64,000 nucleotides of DNA from Thermomonas aquatica (GTDB taxonomy: Bacteria; Pseudomonadota; Gammaproteobacteria; Xanthomonadales; Xanthomonadaceae): positions 930,001-994,000 of the forward strand of contig NZ_CP040871.1 in the NCBI RefSeq assembly GCF_006337105.1, written 5' to 3'. A program made the position numbers and the translations under genes. Every line of letters starts with the position of its first letter. The first letter of the stretch is position 1. Below the pieces are notes generated by a model, which had not been told where the DNA came from, did not search any database, and saw nothing but the letters and a program-made list of their open reading frames with translations. Positions 59,272 to 64,000 of the stretch are shown here, one piece after another.

Positions 59272-60624
59272 TCAGCGGCCTCGCGAGCCGCCCTTCAAAT
59301 TCGCCTTCTTCAGCAGGCTCTCGTACTGGTGCGACATCAGGTGCGCCTGGATCTGCGCGATGAAGTCCATCACCACCACCACCACGATCAGCAGCGAGGT
59401 GCCGCCGAAGTAGAACGAGGTGCCCAGCTGGCTGCGCATCACTTCCGGCAGCAGGCAGACCAGCACCAGGTAGATCGCACCCGCCAGGGTCAGCCGGGTC
59501 AGCACGCCGTCGATGTACTCGGCGGTCGCCTTGCCCGGCCGGATGCCCGGGATCAGCGCGCCCGACTTCTTCAGGTTCTCGGCGGTTTCCTGCGAGTTGA
59601 ACACCAGCGCCGTGTAGAAGAACGCGAAGCCGATGATCAGGCCGGCCAGCAGGATCATGTGCAGGGGCTCGCCCGGCGACAGCATCTGGCTGAACTTCTG
59701 CAGCCACGCGGTGGCCGCGTTGCCGGACTGGCCGAACCAGGTCGAGGCGGTGGCCGGGAACATGATGATCGACGACGCGAAGATCGGCGGGATCACGCCC
59801 GACATGTTGAGCTTGAGCGGCAGGAACGAGCTCTGGTTCATGTACGCGCCGCGGCCGCCCTGGCGGCGGGCGTAGTTCACGGTGATGCGGCGCTGGCCGC
59901 GTTCCATGAACACCACGAACCAGGTGAACGCCAGCACGATGGCTAGGATGAAGAACACCGTGATCCACTGCATGTCGCCGCTGTTGGCCTGCTGCAGGGT
60001 GTTGAGCACCGCGCCCGGCAGGCCGGCGACGATGCCGGAGAAGATGATCAGCGAGACGCCGTTGCCGATGCCGCGCTCGGTGACCTGCTCGCCCAGCCAC
60101 ATCAGGAACATGGTGCCGGCGGTCAGCGAGACCACCGCGGTCATCACGAAGCCCGGGCCGGGGTTGTACACCACCGGGATGCCGCCGCTGGCGCCCTGGC
60201 TCTGCAGGGCGATGGCGATGCCCGCGGCCTGGAAGATCGCCAGGAACACCGCGCCGTAGCGCGAATACTGGGTGATCTTGCGGCGGCCGGATTCGCCTTC
60301 CTTCGACATCGCCTTCCAGCTCGGCAGGATCTGGGTCATCAGCTGGACCACGATCGAAGCCGAGATGTACGGCACCACGTTCAGCGCGAAGATGCTGAAA
60401 CGGTGCAGGGCGCCGCCCGAGAACATGTTGAACATGTCCACGATGGTGCCCTTCTGCGATTCCATCAGTTGCAGCATCGCCTCCGGGTTGACGCCCGGCA
60501 CCGGGATGAAGCACCCGATGCGGTAGACGATCAGCGCCCCGAGGACGAACAGCAGGCGCGAGCGAAGTTCGGTGAACTTGCCCGCACCCGCCAGACCCGA
60601 CAACGCATTCGCGCTACGCGACAT
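59272..60624 (-). CDS. secY: Protein translocase subunit SecY (450 aa)
   Basis: The channel subunit of the SecYEG translocon in the inner membrane, with ten transmembrane helices. Signature stretches: [81 protein letters not shown] and [31 protein letters not shown]. Length is normal. It is the last gene of the spc block, seven bases after rplO. Its stop is followed by a hairpin and a long gap. Confidence 0.98.
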   Translation of the reverse strand: MSRSANALSGLAGAGKFTELRSRLLFVLGALIVYRIGCFIPVPGVNPEAMLQLMESQKGTIVDMFNMFSGGALHRFSIFALNVVPYISASIVVQLMTQILPSWKAMSKEGESGRRKITQYSRYGAVFLAIFQAAGIAIALQSQGASGGIPVVYNPGPGFVMTAVVSLTAGTMFLMWLGEQVTERGIGNGVSLIIFSGIVAGLPGAVLNTLQQANSGDMQWITVFFILAIVLAFTWFVVFMERGQRRITVNYARRQGGRGAYMNQSSFLPLKLNMSGVIPPIFASSIIMFPATASTWFGQSGNAATAWLQKFSQMLSPGEPLHMILLAGLIIGFAFFYTALVFNSQETAENLKKSGALIPGIRPGKATAEYIDGVLTRLTLAGAIYLVLVCLLPEVMRSQLGTSFYFGGTSLLIVVVVVMDFIAQIQAHLMSHQYESLLKKANLKGGSRGR

Positions 60625-60631
60625 TCGCCGG

Positions 60632-61069
60632 TTACTCCGCCAGCTTGCCGCCGGCGGCCTCGATCGCGGCCTTGGCGCCCGCGGTCGCAGCGATGCCCTT
60701 CAGGGTGAACGCCTTGGTGACTTCGCCCTTGACCACGACCTTGGCGCGCTTGGCGGTGCTCGGCACCAGCTTGGCGGCGCGCAGGGCGGCGAAGTCGACA
60801 TCGCCGGCCGGCAGCGCGTCCAGCTTGTACAGCAGCACTTCGGCGGTGTCGGCCTTCAGCTTGGAGGCGAAGCCGATCTTCGGCAGGCGGCGCTGCATGG
60901 GCGACTGGCCGCCTTCGAAGCCGGCCTTGATCTTGCCCTTGCCGGCGCGCGCGAACGAACCCTTGTGGCCGCGGCCGCAGGTCTTGCCCAGGCCGGAACC
61001 GATGCCGCGACCGACGCGCTTCGGCGCCTGGCGGGCGCCCTCGGCGGGGCTCAGAGTATTCATTTTCAT
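60632..61069 (-). CDS. rplO: 50S ribosomal protein L15 (145 aa)
   Basis: Large-subunit protein. [36 protein letters not shown] with the Gly/Arg/Lys-rich N-terminus is diagnostic, followed by [17 protein letters not shown] and the globular C-terminus. Starts two codons before a second ATG; either may be used. Four bases after rpmD's stop. Confidence 0.98.
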   Translation of the reverse strand: MKMNTLSPAEGARQAPKRVGRGIGSGLGKTCGRGHKGSFARAGKGKIKAGFEGGQSPMQRRLPKIGFASKLKADTAEVLLYKLDALPAGDVDFAALRAAKLVPSTAKRAKVVVKGEVTKAFTLKGIAATAGAKAAIEAAGGKLAE

Positions 61070-61073
61070 GGGA

Positions 61074-61265
61074 TTAGTCCTCGACCTTGACCAGGTAGTG
61101 GAGCTGGTTGATCAGGCCACGCACCTGCGGGCTGTCCTTCAGCGTGCGGACGCTGTTGAGCTTGCCCAGGCCGAGCGCCTTCACCGACAGGCGATGGCGG
61201 GACTGGGTGCCGCGCAGGCCCTTGACCAGGCGCACGGTGACCGTGCCGGATTCGTTCTTAGCCAT
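61074..61265 (-). CDS. rpmD: 50S ribosomal protein L30 (63 aa)
   Basis: A small large-subunit protein with [51 protein letters not shown], the family pattern over nearly its whole length. Its ATG overlaps the end of rpsE by eight bases. Confidence 0.98.
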   Translation of the reverse strand: MAKNESGTVTVRLVKGLRGTQSRHRLSVKALGLGKLNSVRTLKDSPQVRGLINQLHYLVKVED

Positions 61266-61797
61266 GGACGATGTCCTCCACCTTCTTGCCGCGCTTCGCC
61301 GCGATCTTGGCCGGCGAATGGATCGACTCCAAGCCGCGGATGGTGGCGCGCACCAGGTTGATCGGGTTGCGCGAACCGGTGGCCTTGGCCAGCACGTTCT
61401 TCACCCCGACCGCTTCCAGCACGGCGCGCATCGCGCCGCCGGCGATCACGCCGGTACCTTCGGATGCCGGCTTCATGAACACGCTCGCCGCGCCATGGTT
61501 GGCCTTCACCTGGTGGTACAGGGTGCCGTTGTTCAGGTCGACCGAGCTCATGCCCTTGCGCGCCTGTTCCATCGACTTCTGGATGGCGACCGGCACTTCG
61601 CGCGCCTTGCCATAACCGAAACCGATCTTGCCGGCGCCGTCGCCCACCACCGTCAGCGCGGTGAAGGTGAACTGGCGGCCGCCCTTGACGGTCTTGCTGA
61701 CGCGGTTGACCGCGATCAGCTTCTCGATCATGCCGTCATCGACTTTTTCCTCGCGGGGACCGCGATCGCGGCCGCGGGATTCGCGTTGCTCTGCCAT
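61258..61797 (-). CDS. rpsE: 30S ribosomal protein S5 (179 aa)
   Basis: Small-subunit fidelity protein. [54 protein letters not shown] and the C-terminal S5 domain ([47 protein letters not shown]) are complete. The N-terminus is a charged extension ([18 protein letters not shown]). A 165-base gap with two hairpins separates it from rplR upstream. Confidence 0.98.
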   Translation of the reverse strand: MAEQRESRGRDRGPREEKVDDGMIEKLIAVNRVSKTVKGGRQFTFTALTVVGDGAGKIGFGYGKAREVPVAIQKSMEQARKGMSSVDLNNGTLYHQVKANHGAASVFMKPASEGTGVIAGGAMRAVLEAVGVKNVLAKATGSRNPINLVRATIRGLESIHSPAKIAAKRGKKVEDIVHG

Positions 61798-61894
61798 TTC
61801 GATATCTCGTTGTATTGAAGGGATTTGCGGCGTTGCCGCTTATGGTTGTGGTGTACCGCGGATGTTCCGCCATGGCCGCAACCGGCGCTGGCGT

Positions 61895-61913
61895 CCGATG
61901 CACCTTGCATCGG
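61895..61913. repeat. Hairpin 1 in the rplR-rpsE gap
   Basis: CCGATGCA and TGCATCGG pair around a three-base loop. It is one of two strong stems in the 165-base space between rplR and rpsE, where most relatives have only a few bases. Confidence 0.55.
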
Positions 61914-61933
61914 CAAGCAATCTGTTCGACGGG

Positions 61934-61951
61934 ATGGGGCCGAAGCCCCAT
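61934..61951. repeat. Hairpin 2 in the rplR-rpsE gap
   Basis: ATGGGGC and GCCCCAT pair around CGAA, an exceptionally stable GNRA-like tetraloop on one strand. It lies 12 bases past the rplR stop on the minus strand. Confidence 0.55.
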
Positions 61952-61962
61952 GCCATCAAGGC

Positions 61963-62319
61963 TCAGAACTGCAGGCCGCCTTCGCGCGCGGCGTCGGCCA
62001 GCGCCTTGATGCGGCCGTGGTAGCGGTAGCCCGAGCGGTCGAACGCGACCTTCTCGATGCCCGCGGCCTTGGCGCGCTCGGCGATCACCTGGCCGACCTT
62101 GGCGGCGGCTTCGGCGTTCTTGCCGTTCTTCAGGCCGGCCATCACGTCGGCCTCGACGGTGGCGGCCGAAGCCAGCACCTTGGCGCCGTCGGCGGTGAAC
62201 AGCTGGGCGTACAGGTGCTGGCCGGTGCGCAGCACGGTCAGGCGCGGCACGCCGAGGTTGCGGATGTGCGCGCGGGTGGACTTGGCGCGGCGCAGGCGGG
62301 CGTTGTTCTTGATGCTCAT
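61963..62319 (-). CDS. rplR: 50S ribosomal protein L18 (118 aa)
   Basis: 5S rRNA-binding protein. [36 protein letters not shown] and the C-terminal [25 protein letters not shown] are typical. The ATG giving MSIKNN was used; a reading eleven codons longer has no ribosome binding site. Confidence 0.98.
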   Translation of the reverse strand: MSIKNNARLRRAKSTRAHIRNLGVPRLTVLRTGQHLYAQLFTADGAKVLASAATVEADVMAGLKNGKNAEAAAKVGQVIAERAKAAGIEKVAFDRSGYRYHGRIKALADAAREGGLQF

Positions 62320-62363
62320 GGTCTGGTTCCTCGAAGCTGAAAGCGCGTGCATCCCGGACGGGA

Positions 62364-62891
62364 TTACGCCTTCTTGGCTTCCTTGCGGATGATGACTTCG
62401 CCGGCGTACTTCACGCCCTTGCCCTTGTAAGGCTCCGGCGGACGGTAGCCACGGATCTTGGCGGCGACTTCGCCGACGCGCTGCTTGTCGGCACCGGTGA
62501 CCACGATCTCGGTCTGGGTCGGGGTGGCGATGGTGATGCCTTCCGGCGCCACGAACAGCACCGGGTGCGAGAACCCGAGCGACAGGTTCAGGTCCTTGCC
62601 CTGCATGGCGGCACGGTAACCGACGCCGACCAGCTCGAGCTTGCGCTCGAAGCCTTCGGACACGCCCTTCACCATGTTGGCGACGATCGCGCGCAGGGTG
62701 CCGGTCAGCGGCACCAGCGAGGCGTCGTTGGCGGACAGCAGCGCGCTGCCGTCTTCGATCTTGACTTCGATGCCGGCCGGCTTCGGCACGCTCAGGGCGC
62801 CCTTCGGGCCCTTGACGCTGATCGAATCCGACTGGACGTTGAGCTCGACGCCCTTGGCGAGGGCAACCGGCTTCTTGGCAACTCGGGACAT
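62364..62891 (-). CDS. rplF: 50S ribosomal protein L6 (175 aa)
   Basis: Large-subunit protein with two related domains. [31 protein letters not shown] starts it, and [28 protein letters not shown] closes it with the L6 signature. Starts 13 bases after rpsH's stop. Confidence 0.98.
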   Translation of the reverse strand: MSRVAKKPVALAKGVELNVQSDSISVKGPKGALSVPKPAGIEVKIEDGSALLSANDASLVPLTGTLRAIVANMVKGVSEGFERKLELVGVGYRAAMQGKDLNLSLGFSHPVLFVAPEGITIATPTQTEIVVTGADKQRVGEVAAKIRGYRPPEPYKGKGVKYAGEVIIRKEAKKA

Positions 62892-62904
62892 GGTCGTTAC
62901 TCCC

Positions 62905-63300
62905 TTAGGCCACGATGCACAGGACTTCACCGCCGACGCCCTGCTGGCGCGCCTGCGAGTCGGTCATGATGCCCTTGGAGGTGGAAATGATGGCGACGCC
63001 CAGGCCGTTGAGGACCTTCGGCAGCGCGTCCTTGCCGCGGTAGTTGCGCAGGCCCGAGCGCGACACGCGCTTCAGGGTCTCGATCACCGGCTTGCCCTCG
63101 TAGTACTTCAGGGCGATCTCGAGTTCGGCCTTGGCGCCGAGCTGGGTGACGCGCGCGTCGGCGATGTAGCCCTCGCCCTTGAGGACGTTGGCGATCGCGA
63201 CCTTGGTCTTGGAGGACGGCATCTTCACCGTCTGCTTGCCGACGGCCGCCGCATTCTTGATGCGGACCAGCATGTCGGCGATGGGATCAGTCATGCTCAT
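62905..63300 (-). CDS. rpsH: 30S ribosomal protein S8 (131 aa)
   Basis: 16S-binding protein and, in E. coli, translational repressor of the spc operon. [18 protein letters not shown] and the C-terminal [33 protein letters not shown] are complete. Two possible ATG codons two residues apart (63300, 63294). A 179-base gap with a hairpin precedes it. Confidence 0.98.
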   Translation of the reverse strand: MSMTDPIADMLVRIKNAAAVGKQTVKMPSSKTKVAIANVLKGEGYIADARVTQLGAKAELEIALKYYEGKPVIETLKRVSRSGLRNYRGKDALPKVLNGLGVAIISTSKGIMTDSQARQQGVGGEVLCIVA

Positions 63301-63402
63301 GGAAGGTTCCTGATGAGTAGCACCGATATCCGCTTTCGCGAAAATCTGTCTTGGTTGTGGACGCCGGAGCGGATGATCCGCACGACGCTTGTCTCGGCCG
63401 AA

Positions 63403-63422
63403 GGCCCGCATCGCTGCGGGCC
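63403..63422. repeat. GC hairpin in the rpsN-rpsH gap (copy B)
   Basis: GGCCCGCA and TGCGGGCC pair around TCGC. The 20 bases are identical to the core of the stem at 56441-56462. It lies in the 179-base space between rpsN and rpsH, which is normally short. It may act in RNA processing or in spacing the two cistrons. Confidence 0.65.
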
Positions 63423-63479
63423 CCGGTCAATCCTGCCGATTCGAAGGCGGGAAGCCACCTAGTATGGCAGGGTTTTCGC

Positions 63480-63785
63480 TTACCAGCTAGCCTTGCGCAG
63501 GCCCGGCACGTCGCCGTTCATCGTCGCCTTGCGCAGCGCGTTGCGGCCCAGGCCGAACTTGCTGTACACGGCGCGCGGGCGGCCGGTCAGGACGCAGCGG
63601 GTGGTCTGGCGGCTGGGCGAGGAATCGCGCGGCAGCTTCTGCAGCTTGACCGCCGCCTCCATCTTCTCCTCGTAGGACGCGTCCTGGCTGGAGATGATCT
63701 TCTTCAGCGCGTCGCGCTTGGCGCCGTGCTGCTTGGCAAGCTTGGCGCGCTTGGCCTCGCGGTTCACCATCGAAGTCTTGGCCAT
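63480..63785 (-). CDS. rpsN: 30S ribosomal protein S14 (101 aa)
   Basis: The long, zinc-free form of S14: [30 protein letters not shown] begins it and [43 protein letters not shown] ends it, with only one of the zinc cysteines (Cys in TRCVLTG). This C-minus type does not need zinc. Placed between rplE and rpsH. Confidence 0.98.
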   Translation of the reverse strand: MAKTSMVNREAKRAKLAKQHGAKRDALKKIISSQDASYEEKMEAAVKLQKLPRDSSPSRQTTRCVLTGRPRAVYSKFGLGRNALRKATMNGDVPGLRKASW

Positions 63786-63795
63786 CTGTCTTGCC

Positions 63796-64000
63796 TCAGT
63801 TGCGGAACGGGAAGCGGAAGGCCTCGAGCAGGGCCTTGGCCTCGGCATCGGTCTTCGCGGTGGTGGTGATGGCGATATCCATGCCGCGCATCGCGTCGAC
63901 GGCGTCGAAGTCGATTTCCGGGAAGATGATCTGTTCCTTCACGCCCATGTTGTAGTTGCCGCGGCCATCGAACGAACGACCCGACACGCCGCGGAAGTCA
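63796..64000 (-). CDS. rplE: 50S ribosomal protein L5, C-terminal fragment
   Basis: The gene enters from the right edge; about 68 C-terminal codons remain. [61 protein letters not shown] is the well-conserved end of L5, which binds 5S rRNA. The rest lies outside the window, with rpsN following on the same strand ten bases after its stop. Confidence 0.97.
   Translation of the reverse strand, partial: DFRGVSGRSFDGRGNYNMGVKEQIIFPEIDFDAVDAMRGMDIAITTTAKTDAEAKALLEAFRFPFRN

Overview
The window is one contiguous, GC-rich (about 68-70% by eye), gene-dense bacterial chromosome segment with no insertion sequences, prophage, CRISPR array or recognisable tRNA/rRNA gene. The gene content points to a gammaproteobacterium of the Xanthomonadaceae/Lysobacteraceae (Pseudoxanthomonas, Lysobacter, Luteimonas or Thermomonas type). 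The main clues are tandem S46 dipeptidyl-peptidases, the purF/SPOR/folC neighbourhood, class II DAHP synthase, and the full spc-alpha ribosomal block with secY. This placement is inferred from family content, not from a database search.

Layout. 1-6.1 kb: partial flavin-reductase-like gene, DsbA/FrnE-type thiol oxidoreductase coupled to an ATP-grasp ligase, a secreted CocE-like hydrolase, a small helical protein and hutU. 6.2-12.4 kb: NTF2-like secreted protein, a lipoprotein phosphodiesterase coupled to a DNA repair methyltransferase, then divergent hutF / small Gly-Asp-Cys-rich protein + hutI, and an M19 dipeptidase. hutU, hutI and hutF give the route urocanate -> imidazolonepropionate -> formiminoglutamate -> formylglutamate; hutH and hutG are outside the window. 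12.5-16.9 kb: ribosomal protein THX, then a zinc cluster (MerC-like protein, ABC permease, zinc-binding protein, outer-membrane barrel, Zur) with two good Zur-box matches but no ABC ATPase. 16.9-26.7 kb: gltX, lpxH, COG3650 lipoprotein, ferritin-like DUF455 protein, purF, double-SPOR protein, folC, a phosphoglycerate-mutase-family phosphatase, serA.

26.9-36.6 kb: DUF3224 protein, two tandem S46 peptidases, tdh-kbl (threonine to glycine + acetyl-CoA), a pseudouridine synthase, an unknown secreted protein and an OmpA-family protein. 36.9-45.9 kb: fadH, SleB-like cell-wall hydrolase, beta-class GST, prpB-prpC (methylcitrate cycle) with a cupin-8/JmjC oxygenase, mdh and an aminotransferase. 46.0-48.6 kb: a tightly overlapping lipoprotein / M48 protease-lipoprotein / lipoprotein operon of unknown role. 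48.6-55.8 kb: cyclophilin, typA/bipA, thpR, DUF2127 protein, lipoprotein amidase, class II DAHP synthase, dsbB. 55.8-64 kb: minus-strand rplE(partial)-rpsN-rpsH-rplF-rplR-rpsE-rpmD-rplO-secY, then a gap with a strong -10, then rpsM-rpsK-rpsD-rpoA-rplQ and a terminator.

The most notable signals are: a Zur-boxed zinc cluster lacking its ATPase and carrying a MerC-like protein; an S46 paralogue with Ser at the position that sets DPP7/DPP11 specificity; several genes whose -10-like hexamer sits six bases from the start codon (leaderless mRNA candidates); a THX protein with a histone-H1-like tail; a small Gly/Asp/Cys-rich membrane protein overlapping hutI; the envelope lipoprotein/M48 operon; and many strong palindromes, including an identical 20-base hairpin in two ribosomal-operon gaps. 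I found no clearly new defence or mobile system. The zinc cluster and the lipoprotein/M48 operon are the best candidates for undescribed biology.
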